Shown here: positions 51,180 through 59,603 of the stretch, in pieces
How the letters are laid out: the number at the start of each line of letters is the position of its first letter
How positions within the stretch are numbered: the first letter of the stretch is position 1
Origin: Kitasatospora sp. MAA19
GTDB lineage: Bacteria > Actinomycetota > Actinomycetes > Streptomycetales > Streptomycetaceae
Direction: 5' to 3'
Assembly: GCF_029894125.1 (NCBI RefSeq)
Contig: NZ_JARXYZ010000026.1
Location: 1 to 64,000 of the forward strand
DNA: 64,000 nucleotides
Made by a program: the position numbers and the translations under genes
The notes under the pieces: model-generated
What the model saw: only the letters and a program-made list of their open reading frames with translations
Told to the model about the DNA's origin: nothing
Databases searched by the model: none

Positions 51180-52223
51180 CTATGCGGTTTCGGCCTCCCT
51201 GCGCCCCAGCCGAAGGGCCAGCTCCGACCACATCCCCGCGTACTCGTCGGCCAGATAGGCCACGATCCCGCTGCAGTGGGGCGGTACGTTGTCGATGATC
51301 CGCTGCCACTCCTTCGCGTTGATCGTGTGGAGGTTGAGCAGCCGCAGCAGGGTGCGTCCGGTCTCGCTCAGCCGCAGCGCCGGATCCGCTTTGAGCCGTT
51401 CCACAACGACGCTGGGATCCTGCGCCGACGGCCTGCCAGGCACCGCCGCGAAGCCGATACCGCGCGGTGGTGCCAAGGCTCCCACCTCGAGGTTCGCGGG
51501 TTCCGGTTCCCTGCCGTGTCTGCTGGGCAGCGGATCCTCTCCTCGGCGGAGCCGGCTTCTTACATCACGGGCCGTCTCGGGGGATATGCCGGCCATGCGG
51601 GCGATCTGACGTAACGACAGGTTGGGGTTGTCGGTGATGAGTTCTCCGGCGATCCTGCGTCCTGCAGCGGCGTCGATCGGGCGGACCCGGCCGTCCTGGC
51701 CGATCCTGCTCTCCTCGGCGGCGGACGCACCCGGAAGCCCCTTGCGCATGTCGGCCACCGTGCCGGGGGCGATACCGGTGACCGATGCGATCATCCGGTC
51801 CGACCACTGCGGATGCGAGGTGATGATCCGCGCGGCCGCCCGTTTACGGTCGGCCTTCGACAAGGGGAGGCCGTGCTTGGTGTTGGACTCGACTGCCAGC
51901 ACGAACGCGTCGGCCTCGTTGCCCTCGAAGAAGCTGACGGCGACCCTGTCCTGCCCGCGCAGTTCAGCCGCTCGCACACGATGGAGACCATCGATGACGC
52001 GCATCGTCGGACGGTGCACGAGGATGGGCGGAAGCGGAGACTGCACCGCGGAGAGCGCCTCCACGTGGTCCGGGTCCTCCCCCGAGGTCCGCGGTGAGTC
52101 GACTGTGGACAGCAAGCTGATCTCCACTTCGACGACCGCCTGCTGATCGATGTGTTCCTGCTCGCGCTCCAACGCCATCTCCCTCATGATCTGATTTCCT
52201 GTACACGGATCTGTGAAAGGCAC
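51180..52223 (-). CDS. StrR/Bbr-type pathway-specific activator
   Basis: A protein of up to 347 residues of the StrR family, the cluster-situated activators of glycopeptide clusters (Bbr, Tei15*, StaQ). The ParB-like N-terminal part reads LLPILVHRP-type SPLPPILVHRPTMRVIDGLHRVRAAELRG, with GNEADAFVLAVESNTKHGLPLSKADRKRAAARII; the HTH is NLSLRQIARMAGISPETARDVRSRL. Internal ATGs at residues 13 and 16 are possible starts. StrR proteins bind long inverted repeats upstream of biosynthetic operons; I did not find a convincing site by eye. Confidence 0.92.
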   Translation of the reverse strand: MPFTDPCTGNQIMREMALEREQEHIDQQAVVEVEISLLSTVDSPRTSGEDPDHVEALSAVQSPLPPILVHRPTMRVIDGLHRVRAAELRGQDRVAVSFFEGNEADAFVLAVESNTKHGLPLSKADRKRAAARIITSHPQWSDRMIASVTGIAPGTVADMRKGLPGASAAEESRIGQDGRVRPIDAAAGRRIAGELITDNPNLSLRQIARMAGISPETARDVRSRLRRGEDPLPSRHGREPEPANLEVGALAPPRGIGFAAVPGRPSAQDPSVVVERLKADPALRLSETGRTLLRLLNLHTINAKEWQRIIDNVPPHCSGIVAYLADEYAGMWSELALRLGRREAETA

Positions 52224-52958
52224 TCAGAAGATCCCCCGATGGATCAGGCATGCGTTCCGTTCCGTAACATGAACTAGGAAACGCCGTCATATCGGACAGT
52301 CACGTCGGGTCGACTCGCGACCTTGACGACCGCCGCGTCACGCCTTTGGCGCCACCACGTGCGCGAGCGGAAGCTCGACAGGCATTCGGGAACCAGTCAC
52401 CCGAATCTACGTGGAAAACCGGGGCCATACAGGACGCCGTCTCGCTGCCGGTCGCTTGCACCCGGCATTCGTGAATCCCGTCGCACTGGCATCGTGCTGA
52501 ACTAAAGAATCTTGCCTGCAGCCAAGGCCATTCGGCTCCCCCCGTCACAGCATCACGCCCCGACACGCGGTCACGCGATCGTAACACCCTTACACGAATA
52601 GAGGCACTCACCTATCGTCGAATGACCAGTACTCAAGCCGCAGATCGTGATCTTGCTACTCGGGGCCGGCGCGGAGACGGGTGCGGCCACCGTTGATCAT
52701 CGTGACTTGTGTGGAGTAACGATGAGACGGTGGCCGCAGGTCACAGGCTGTCGACGAGACTGGCGACGCCGCCGAGCGGGGACACACGGGCGGTGGACCG
52801 GGAGCAGTACCTCCCCCCGCTCCTGGACGAGCGACCCATATCGCTGCCTGGCAGCTGGACTCGGCGAGGACACCGTCTTCGCGACCGAGCCGGAATTGGC
52901 CCGTACGGTGATCGAACGGTATCCCAAACGTGAAGATCACGATCTACAGCTGGAGTAC
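52224..52958. other. 735-nt gap between strR-like gene and vanX, with long hairpin
   Basis: No convincing gene. Open frames across 52,647-53,393 overlap vanX antisense and are rejected. At 52682-52738 there is a long hairpin: 12-bp perfect arms TGCGGCCACCGT/ACGGTGGCCGCA plus an inner 7-bp stem TCATCGT/ACGATGA with a small asymmetric bulge. It lies 221 nt past the vanX stop and could end the vanHAX transcript. A frame through 52,840-52,960 gives DTVFATEPELARTVIERYPKR, protein-like but unrecognised, perhaps a relic. Confidence 0.5.
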
Positions 52959-53576
52959 TTACGTGATGGGGAAATCGAAATAGGTGTCCGGATAGGGTTC
53001 GTTGTCGAGCGTGTAATGCCACCACTCGCACTCGTACGCGCTGAAACCACAGGTCTCCATGATGGACCGCAGGTGCTGACGGTTCCGCGCTTCGACGGAC
53101 GTGATCCCTTGTGCGCCATGGTGCGAGACGGGATCCATCAGGTCATGGTCGCCGCCCATGGAGACGAGTTCACCCGTGGCCAGGTCATAGAGCGTGAGGT
53201 CGACGGTGCTGCCCCGGCTGTGGCCCGACCTGGCGGCCACATATCCCTTCTCGAACATCTCGGCCCTGCCGATATTGGGATAGTGCCGCGACTTCGTCCG
53301 GCCGTCCTCCGGCTGCTGCGACCAGTGCAGGAAGCAGTCGACGGCGCGCTGCGGGCGATAGCCGTCCCAGAGCAGCAGGCCGAACCCCAGTGATGCGGCC
53401 TGCTCCTGCGCCCGCTCCAGAGCCGTGCACAGAGCCCTCGTACCGACGACTCGATTGGCCAGATATCCGTCCACCGGTTTGCCGGTGAAGTTGTCCCACG
53501 TGGCGTACTTGGCATCCCAGCGTATTCCGGACACCACGTCGTCCACGAAGACGAAGCCGTCCATCATCGACGTCAT
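52959..53576 (-). CDS. vanX: D-Ala-D-Ala dipeptidase VanX
   Basis: A 205-residue zinc dipeptidase that destroys D-Ala-D-Ala so that only D-Ala-D-Lac enters the wall. Zinc ligands H119, D126 (SGHSRGSTVDLTLYD) and H187, the base E184 (ECEWWHY) and R74 (DGYRP) are all in place, each exactly three residues offset from enterococcal VanX numbering. ATG 53576 overlaps the vanA stop (ATGA). It is the last gene of vanHAX. Confidence 0.96.
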   Translation of the reverse strand: MTSMMDGFVFVDDVVSGIRWDAKYATWDNFTGKPVDGYLANRVVGTRALCTALERAQEQAASLGFGLLLWDGYRPQRAVDCFLHWSQQPEDGRTKSRHYPNIGRAEMFEKGYVAARSGHSRGSTVDLTLYDLATGELVSMGGDHDLMDPVSHHGAQGITSVEARNRQHLRSIMETCGFSAYECEWWHYTLDNEPYPDTYFDFPIT

Positions 53577-54613
53577 CGAATCTTCCCCGTCAAGGCGAGG
53601 GAGACGGCCCGGTCGATCACCTCGGAGAGCGGAATGCCCGCGGCCGCCATCATTCTCGGATAACGGCTGTACGAGGTCATTCCGGGGAAGGTATTGACCT
53701 CGTTGAGGACTACTTGTCCGTCCTCCTTGAGGAACATGTCCACCCGCGCAAGACCGCTGCACCCCAAGGCGCGGTACACGGCCTTGGCCGCCTCCTGGAC
53801 GAGCAGCCGTGACTTTTCGGGGATGTCGGCGGGAACGACTGCCACGGAGTTCTCGGAACCGGTCTCGGGGGAGTCTTCCTGATGGATCCTGAAGAATCCG
53901 TGCGAGAGCGCAATCCGGTCCACTTCTCCCGCGACGAGATCCGCCCCGTTCCCGAGGATGGCGCAGCCGATCTCGCTGCCGACGACAGCCTCTTCGATCA
54001 GCGCCTTCGAGTCGTATTGCCGTGCCGTTTCCACCGCGCTCGGAAGTTCCTCTTCCCGGGACACCTTGGTGACGCCGAAGGACGATCCCGATCGGGCCGG
54101 CTTCACGAAGACCGGATAGGTGAGCTTGGCGGGATCGATGGTCTCGTCCGCCGTGACGGTCCAGAAGTTCGGCGTGGCGATTCCGGCGCTTCTGGCGACG
54201 ACATAGGCAAGGGACTTGTCCATGCACAGAGCGGAACTCTGGACGTCGCAGCCGATGTAGGGGATGCCGGAGAGTTCCAGCAGGCCCTGCATCGCGCCGT
54301 CCTCTCCTAGCCTGCCGTGCAGCACGGGCAGCACGACGTCCAGACGGATCGTTCCGTAGCACCCCTGCTCCAGAGTGAGCAGTCCGTGCACGTCGCTGCC
54401 CGGCGACAGCACGACGGGACGGCAGTTGCCGTTCTCCCACTCCCCGTCAGGCCCGTCGCAGAGCTTCCAGGCTCCGCTCTTCGTGATCCCGATGTAGAAG
54501 GGTTCGTACTTCTCGAGATCCAGGTTCCGGGCCACCTCTCGCGCGGACTTGACGGAGACGAGGTGCTCCTCGGAACGGCCCCCGAAGATGATGCCGACCT
54601 TCAACCTAGCCAT
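53573..54613 (-). CDS. vanA: D-alanine--D-lactate ligase VanA
   Basis: A 346-residue ATP-grasp ligase of the D-Ala-D-Lac type. The N-terminal KVGIIFGGRSEEHLVSVKSA, the ATP-binding PVFVKPARSGSSFGVTKV, and EVNTFPGMTSYSRYPRMMAAAG are present; the specificity region includes the Lac-ligase-like DKSLAYVVARSAGI. It joins D-Ala and D-Lac, lowering glycopeptide affinity of the precursor. Start ATG 54613 overlaps vanH by 8 nt. Confidence 0.95.
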   Translation of the reverse strand: MARLKVGIIFGGRSEEHLVSVKSAREVARNLDLEKYEPFYIGITKSGAWKLCDGPDGEWENGNCRPVVLSPGSDVHGLLTLEQGCYGTIRLDVVLPVLHGRLGEDGAMQGLLELSGIPYIGCDVQSSALCMDKSLAYVVARSAGIATPNFWTVTADETIDPAKLTYPVFVKPARSGSSFGVTKVSREEELPSAVETARQYDSKALIEEAVVGSEIGCAILGNGADLVAGEVDRIALSHGFFRIHQEDSPETGSENSVAVVPADIPEKSRLLVQEAAKAVYRALGCSGLARVDMFLKEDGQVVLNEVNTFPGMTSYSRYPRMMAAAGIPLSEVIDRAVSLALTGKIR

Positions 54614-55595
54614 GCTGACTCCTGCTTTCGAATGCCAGGCAGTTGGTGAGAGAGTTCTCCACGGTGTCGCGCAGAGCGTGATCCGTGTAGTAGGCGGTGT
54701 GCGGACTGATGAGCGCGTTCGGCAGCTCCTGCAGCCGCAACAGCGCTTTGCTTTCCACGGGTTTGTCCCGGCAGTCGGCGTAGAAGATGCCTTCCTCGCC
54801 TTCGACGACATCCAGCGCCGCGCCGCCCAGCCTGCCGCTTTCCAGTTCCTGCAGCAGGGCCTCGGTGTCGATGAGCCCACCACGTCCGGTGTTGACGATC
54901 AGCGCGCCGTCCTTCATCTGCGCCAGGCGTTGCCCGTTCAGCAGATGGTGCGTGGCCACGGTGAGCGGCACATGCAGCGTGACCAGGTCGCTCCGCCGCA
55001 GCAATTCATCGAGCGAGACGTCCTCGACAGTGGCACCGGGGTGGTCCACCGGACGATTGTCATGGGCCAGGATGTGGCAACCGAAACCCCGCAACCGCTC
55101 CAGGACCGCCGCGCCGATACGACCCATCCCGATCACGCCGACAGTCAGATCGCGCAGTTCCTTCCCGCGCACATCACTCAGTCGGTAGTCGTGCGCGTCG
55201 GTGCGACGGACGATGGCTTTCGCATCCCGTACCGCCATCAACATGAGCATCAGCGTGTAGTCGGCCACGCTGTCCGGCGAGTAGGAGACGTTTTCGACAG
55301 AGATGCCGATGCTGTCCGCGTATTCCACGTCGATGTGGTTGTACCCGATGCTCCGCGTGGAGATGTAGCCCACGCCGACTCCACCGAGGGCACGCAGCGT
55401 GGCACGGGTGACGGGAGTCTTGTGGCCGACGCTGATGCACCGGCTGCCGGAGGCCAATTCACTATTGGCTTCGGACACCGGTGCGTCGGTGACGGCCGGC
55501 TGCACACCGAAGCCGGGCGCCAGCTCGCGGAACAGAACAGCTTCGTCCGGTCCGCACCCGTACATGGTGATACGGGTCCTTTCGCTGTGGGTCAT
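54606..55595 (-). CDS. vanH: D-lactate dehydrogenase VanH
   Basis: A 329-residue D-2-hydroxyacid dehydrogenase that reduces pyruvate to D-lactate for VanA. The NAD motif is GVIGMGRIG, substrate/catalytic segments are NTGRGGLID and SPHTAYYTD, and the N-terminus ITMYGCGPDEA is VanH-like. ATG 55595 has GGAGG only 1 nt upstream, but is supported by its position exactly 33 nt from a VanR-like box, as in vanK and vanJ. It heads the vanHAX operon. Confidence 0.94.
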   Translation of the reverse strand: MTHSERTRITMYGCGPDEAVLFRELAPGFGVQPAVTDAPVSEANSELASGSRCISVGHKTPVTRATLRALGGVGVGYISTRSIGYNHIDVEYADSIGISVENVSYSPDSVADYTLMLMLMAVRDAKAIVRRTDAHDYRLSDVRGKELRDLTVGVIGMGRIGAAVLERLRGFGCHILAHDNRPVDHPGATVEDVSLDELLRRSDLVTLHVPLTVATHHLLNGQRLAQMKDGALIVNTGRGGLIDTEALLQELESGRLGGAALDVVEGEEGIFYADCRDKPVESKALLRLQELPNALISPHTAYYTDHALRDTVENSLTNCLAFESRSQHG

Positions 55596-55686
55596 GCCTC
55601 CAGTCAAGGCGGCATGAGGTATCCGGAGCGTATGTGGTTTTCGATATGCCCGTGATACGTCCCACTCCCTTGACTGGAGGCATGAC
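55591..55686. repeat. 18-bp perfect inverted repeat flanking the vanH promoter
   Basis: GTCATGCCTCCAGTCAAG at 55591-55608 and its exact reverse complement at 55669-55686 enclose 60 bp that contain the VanR-like box. Each arm carries a ribosome site and ATG (GGAGGCATGAC) pointing outward: one is the vanH start, the other opens a 14-codon frame (55682-55726) whose TGA overlaps the murF GTG start. Confidence 0.85.
55629..55661. promoter_or_regulatory. VanR-type box A (vanH, possibly murF)
   Basis: First of three 33-bp elements sharing CGTAT, TT, TCGA, GC and GATA...GT in identical register (others at 58295-58327 and 59540-59572). It ends 33 nt before the vanH ATG on the minus strand and about 20 nt before the leader ATG of the murF transcript on the plus strand. 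By analogy with the Streptomyces coelicolor van regulon it is a binding site for the response regulator VanR. Confidence 0.8.
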
Positions 55687-55722
55687 TTACCTATCACCAG
55701 GCACGGCCTCCAGGGAATCGGT

Positions 55723-57066
55723 GTGATCCCTCTCAGCCTCGGCGAGATCGCCGAAATCGTTGGCGGAAAGGCCGAGGGCGACAGCTCCGTGACCGTGACC
55801 GCGCCGGCCGTGCTCGACAGCCGACAGGCCGAGCCGGGCGGCCTCTTCGTCGCCTTCGCCGGCCAGCATGCCGACGGCCATGACTACGCGGAACAGGCCG
55901 GGTTGGCCGGTGCGGTGGCCGTGCTCGGCTCCCGGCCCACGCCGCTGCCCACCGTCGTCGTCGAGGACGTCCAGACCGCGCTGCAGATGCTCGCTGCCCA
56001 TGTCGTAGCCCGGCTGCGCGACAGACTGACCGTCGTCGGGGTGACCGGCTCGCAGGGCAAGACCGGCACCAAGGACCTGCTGGCGGCCGTGCTTTCGGGC
56101 GCCGGGCCGACGGTCGCCACGACCGGCTCACTCAACAACGAGCTCGGTGTGCCGCTCACCATGCTGCGCGCCCAGGCGGCCACCCGGTTCCTCGTCCTGG
56201 AGATGGGAGCCCGCCACGTCGGCGACATCGCCAAGCTCACCGGCCTGGTCGCGCCCGACATCGCCGTCGTCCTCAACGTCGGCCTGGCCCACCTCGGCGA
56301 GTTCGGGTCGCGCGCCGCCATCGCCAGGACCAAGGGCGAACTGGTACAGGGGCTTGCGCCCGGCGGAACCGCGATCCTCAACGCCGACGATCCCGGAGTG
56401 GCCGCGATGCGCGCGCTCACCGACGGTCCGGTTCTGACCTTCGGCCGGGCGGCCCACGCCGACGTACGGGCACTCGACCTGGCACTCGACCGGCTCGGCC
56501 GGCCGTCCTGCACGCTGCGGACCGTCGCCACCTCGGCTCACGTTGCGCTGCCACTCGTCGGGGCCCACCAAGCCCTCAACGCTTCGGCTGCCGCGGCGGC
56601 AGCACTTGCGGCCGGGGTTCCCCTCGACCTGGCCACGGCGGCGCTGACCACCGCCTCGCTGTCGCCGTGGCGGATGGAGTCGCGCGACCTCGCCTGCGGG
56701 GCAACGCTGATCAACGACTCCTACAACGCCAACCCGGACTCGACCCGCGCCGCCCTGGACGCACTGGCGGCCATCGAGTGCAGGCGCCGCATCGCCGTAC
56801 TCGGCGAAATGCTCGAACTCGGCGACGACAGCGAGGCGGAGCACCGCGCCGTCGGGGCGTACGCCGCCGCCGGGGCCGACGTGGTGGTCGCCGTCGGTGA
56901 GGGAGCCCGGCCGATCGCCGACGGTGCGGGAGAGCGGTCAGTGGTCCTCACCGACAACGACGCGGCCGTCGACTGGCTGCGCGACCGCCTCGCCGCCGGT
57001 GATGTGGTACTGGTCAAGGCATCCCGCGGGGCGCGCCTCGACCAAGTCGCCGCCGCGCTCGCGTAG
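55723..57066 (+). CDS. murF: MurF-like ligase (MurF2)
   Basis: A 447-residue UDP-MurNAc-tripeptide:D-Ala-D-X ligase. The ATP loop is VVGVTGSQGKTGTKDLL; LEMGARHVGDIA, NVGLAHLGEFGS and INDSYNANPDS are MurF hallmarks. Cluster-borne extra MurF enzymes are thought to favour attachment of D-Ala-D-Lac. GTG 55723 overlaps the stop of a 14-codon leader frame that starts in the inverted repeat, so translation may be coupled. Its proximity to box A suggests co-induction with vanHAX. Confidence 0.92.
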   Translation: MIPLSLGEIAEIVGGKAEGDSSVTVTAPAVLDSRQAEPGGLFVAFAGQHADGHDYAEQAGLAGAVAVLGSRPTPLPTVVVEDVQTALQMLAAHVVARLRDRLTVVGVTGSQGKTGTKDLLAAVLSGAGPTVATTGSLNNELGVPLTMLRAQAATRFLVLEMGARHVGDIAKLTGLVAPDIAVVLNVGLAHLGEFGSRAAIARTKGELVQGLAPGGTAILNADDPGVAAMRALTDGPVLTFGRAAHADVRALDLALDRLGRPSCTLRTVATSAHVALPLVGAHQALNASAAAAAALAAGVPLDLATAALTTASLSPWRMESRDLACGATLINDSYNANPDSTRAALDALAAIECRRRIAVLGEMLELGDDSEAEHRAVGAYAAAGADVVVAVGEGARPIADGAGERSVVLTDNDAAVDWLRDRLAAGDVVLVKASRGARLDQVAAALA

Positions 57067-57079
57067 TCGGCCGTACGGC

Positions 57080-58261
57080 TCAGCGTCCGCGCCGCCTCAT
57101 GTAGAGGTCGAAGACTCGGTAGACCATCGGTCGCAGCGGCAGGTCCCACTCGCCGACGTACCGCACCGCCCGGCCGCCGGTGCCGACCTTGAACTGGACG
57201 AGGCCGACGTGCGGGTCGTCGGCGTCGAGGGTGGGAGTGATGCCGCGCAGGTCGTAGACGTCGCAGCCGGCCGCGAGCGCGTCGCGGATCATCGCCCACT
57301 GACAGGCGTTGGAGCCGCGCACCTCGCGCTTCGCGGTGGCGGAGGCGCCATAGGAGTACACCGCGTGGGCCCCGACGCGGACCAGGACAGTGGCGGCGAC
57401 CAAGTCGCCCTGGTGGTGGGCCAGGTAGAGCTTGATCCGCTCGGGGTCCTCGGCGCTCAGCACCGCGAACATGGTCTCGAAGTAGCGCAGCGGCCGGGGG
57501 GTGAAGTGGTCGCGCTCGGCGGTGTGGACGTAGAGGTCGTGAAACGCCTTCAGGCCTTCCGGCCCCCCGTCGCCGACCGTGACCTCGACGCCCTCCTTGG
57601 CCGCCTTCTTGATGTTGCGGCGCCACTGCTGGTTCATGCCCCTGAACAGCTCGTCCTCGGTCCTGCCCGCCAGCGGGACCACGTACTTGAACTGCGGATG
57701 CCCGACCCCGAACCCGTCCAGCGGGTTCTGCGGCAGCCAGCCCGCGTCCTTGAGCCTGCTGCTCACGCGGGCGCCGACCGGGTCGCCCCCCTGTCCTGGC
57801 ATGTCGGTCAACCGCCGGATGTCCGGGTCGGCGATGCCCTCCTTGACCTGGGCGGCGCTCCAGTAGTCCGTTTCCACCGGCGGGCCGAGCCGGATCGCGA
57901 ACGCGCCGTGCTCCTTGAGATACGCCGCCAGCGGATCGAGCCACGCACCGATCTCACCACTCCAGTCGATGACCGGACCCTCGGGTAGATACGCCAGCGT
58001 GAAACGGTCGAGCCGCGGCACCGGGCGGTGCAGGACGAGCCCGGCACCGACCAGGCGCTGACCGTCGAACCAGCCGAGGGACTCGCTGCGCCACTCGGTC
58101 TTGACGCGACCCCACGCCGGGGTCTGCAGAAAGCTGACCGACCGCTGGGCCCGCACGAACGCCAGATGCTCGGCGGCGCTGATCGGCCTGACGACCGGAT
58201 TCCCGACTGCTGCTGTCCCGGCTGCAGTTCGACCTGGTGCGCTGGAGAAGTTGTAGGACAT
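57080..58261 (-). CDS. vanK: FemXAB-family peptidyltransferase, VanK homologue
   Basis: A 393-residue GNAT-fold Fem ligase that adds the cross-bridge amino acid (Gly in streptomycetes) to lipid II from aminoacyl-tRNA. FLQTPAWGRVKTEWRSESLGWF, HPQFKYVVPLAG, MNQQWRRNIKKAAKEGVEV and YGASATAKREVRGSNACQWAMIRDAL are family blocks. VanK is needed to process D-Lac-ending precursors. ATG 58261 (MSYNF) is preferred over ATG 58273 because it lies exactly 33 nt from VanR-like box B and is preceded by TTGACTGG, as at vanH. It is convergent with murF with a 13-nt gap. Confidence 0.92.
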   Translation of the reverse strand: MSYNFSSAPGRTAAGTAAVGNPVVRPISAAEHLAFVRAQRSVSFLQTPAWGRVKTEWRSESLGWFDGQRLVGAGLVLHRPVPRLDRFTLAYLPEGPVIDWSGEIGAWLDPLAAYLKEHGAFAIRLGPPVETDYWSAAQVKEGIADPDIRRLTDMPGQGGDPVGARVSSRLKDAGWLPQNPLDGFGVGHPQFKYVVPLAGRTEDELFRGMNQQWRRNIKKAAKEGVEVTVGDGGPEGLKAFHDLYVHTAERDHFTPRPLRYFETMFAVLSAEDPERIKLYLAHHQGDLVAATVLVRVGAHAVYSYGASATAKREVRGSNACQWAMIRDALAAGCDVYDLRGITPTLDADDPHVGLVQFKVGTGGRAVRYVGEWDLPLRPMVYRVFDLYMRRRGR

Positions 58262-58294
58262 GTCGCCAGTCAATCTCGTGGGGTGTTGCCCGGG

Positions 58295-58327
58295 CGTATG
58301 CGATTCTCGATACGCCGACGATATGTC
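58295..58327 (-). promoter_or_regulatory. VanR-type box B (vanK promoter)
   Basis: Second 33-bp element, ungapped match to boxes A and C, with CGTAT...ATACG dyad visible (positions 1-5 and 16-20). It starts 33 nt upstream of the vanK ATG and overlaps the spacer after the vanJ stop codon (58349), so vanK has its own inducible promoter although vanJ is on the same strand. Confidence 0.8.
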
Positions 58328-58348
58328 ACCACCCGGCGGCTCACGGCG

Positions 58349-59506
58349 TTACCAGCTGATTCTGGCCGCCACCGGCCGGTGGTCACTGCCCGTGGCCGGC
58401 AACAGCCACGCACTCCTCGGGTCCACACCGCGGACCAGGATCTGGTCGATCCGCACCACCGGGAACTCCGCCGGCCAGCTGAAGCCGAACCCGTCCCCAG
58501 CCACGTCCTGGGCCGAACGCAGCTGCGAGGCGAGGCCGTCGAACGCACGGTCGTCCATGGTGCCGTTGAAGTCACCGAGCACCAGCACCCGCTCGCTGCG
58601 CTCGGCGGCGACTGCCCGGGCGAGCTTCGTCGCGCCGCCGTCCCGCGTCTCCGTCCAGAAACCGCCCCTGGGCATCACCCTTACGGAACCCAGATGCGCC
58701 ACGTACACCGCCAGCGGCCCCTTCTGGGTGGCCACCGTGGTGCGCAGCGCACGAGTAGGCTCCACCGGGACGTCCTCGGGCCGCGGCTTCTCGGCCGACG
58801 GCCCGTCCGTGCCCCACAGGACGTCGACCGGCCGGGTGTCGGACAGCGGCAGCTTGCTCCACAGCCCGACCGTGTCCTGCACGGTGTGGTACGGGTACGC
58901 CTTCGCCAGCTCCGTCTCGTACGTACCCGTGGCCTGGTCGGCCAGCTCCTCGAGCGCCAGCACATCCGCGCCGGAGGCGGCCAGGTCACGGGCGGTGCCG
59001 GCCGGATCACGGTTCTCGGCGGACACGTTGTGGCTGACCACCGTGAGATCGCCGCCCTGGTGGGACTTGTCGACGAGCAGCCCGCCGAAGAGGTTCAGCC
59101 ACACGGTGACCGGCAACAGCAGCGCGACGACCGCGGAGGCGGAGCGGCGCCACAGCGCCCCGGCAAGCAGCACCGGGACCAACAGACCGAACCACGGCAG
59201 AAAGGTGTCCACCAGACTGCCCAGACCGGCCCAGTCCGTGAGGTACCCGTGCAGCAGCAGAAGCAGGCCGAGCAGCAGCGCACACGCCGTGAGTACCGGG
59301 CCGCGCTTCCACGGGCCCGGCCGGGAGCCGCCCGCAGGCCGAGTTCCTTCGTCGTCAGCCGCCGGGCTGCACTGCCCGGTCTCGGCCGTGTTCACCTGTG
59401 TCATCGTCTGCTCTCGCTCCCGACACGTGAGGAGACGCCGTCCCGGAGGCCACCCAACGGGCAGCCTCCGGGTCGTCGTTCGTGCTGAGGGCTGGGTTCG
59501 AGACAT
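58349..59506 (-). CDS. vanJ: VanJ, endonuclease/exonuclease/phosphatase family
   Basis: A membrane-anchored phosphatase of the EEP fold, 385 residues from ATG 59506 or 351 from ATG 59404. Three membrane helices (about 50-125 of the long form) precede an extracytoplasmic EEP domain with LTVVSHNV, ADVLALEEL, VAHLG, VLVLGDFNGTMDD and GSDHRPVAA. VanJ homologues confer teicoplanin-type resistance by acting on undecaprenyl pyrophosphate. The longer start is exactly 33 nt from box C, like vanH and vanK, but adds a 34-residue Arg-rich extension (TTTRRLPVGWPPGRRLLTC), so the true start needs testing. Confidence 0.88.
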   Translation of the reverse strand: MSRTQPSARTTTRRLPVGWPPGRRLLTCREREQTMTQVNTAETGQCSPAADDEGTRPAGGSRPGPWKRGPVLTACALLLGLLLLLHGYLTDWAGLGSLVDTFLPWFGLLVPVLLAGALWRRSASAVVALLLPVTVWLNLFGGLLVDKSHQGGDLTVVSHNVSAENRDPAGTARDLAASGADVLALEELADQATGTYETELAKAYPYHTVQDTVGLWSKLPLSDTRPVDVLWGTDGPSAEKPRPEDVPVEPTRALRTTVATQKGPLAVYVAHLGSVRVMPRGGFWTETRDGGATKLARAVAAERSERVLVLGDFNGTMDDRAFDGLASQLRSAQDVAGDGFGFSWPAEFPVVRIDQILVRGVDPRSAWLLPATGSDHRPVAARISW

Positions 59507-59539
59507 GCCACAAGAGAAGACGACCGGACGTTGCCGGCA

Positions 59540-59572
59540 CGTATCCGATTTTCGACACGCGGACGATATGTG
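59540..59572 (-). promoter_or_regulatory. VanR-type box C (vanJ promoter)
   Basis: Third 33-bp element, sharing at least 20 invariant positions with A and B. It lies between the CmlA-like gene (stop 59604) and vanJ, 33 nt from ATG 59506. The two following genes to the right on this strand are biosynthetic, so this box marks the boundary between biosynthesis and resistance units. Confidence 0.8.
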
Positions 59573-59603
59573 CCGGCCCCTAGCCTTGATGCTGCCGGCG
59601 GAG

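Noticed and set aside
45133..52640. StrR/Bbr-type long inverted repeats upstream of dpgA, hpgT, hmaS
   Set aside because: Looked for GTTCGAC/GTCGAAC-type dyads near these promoters; none was convincing without a matrix search.
52647..53393. 248-codon plus-strand frame opposite vanX
   Set aside because: Overlaps the fully supported VanX active site on the other strand; no recognisable domain.
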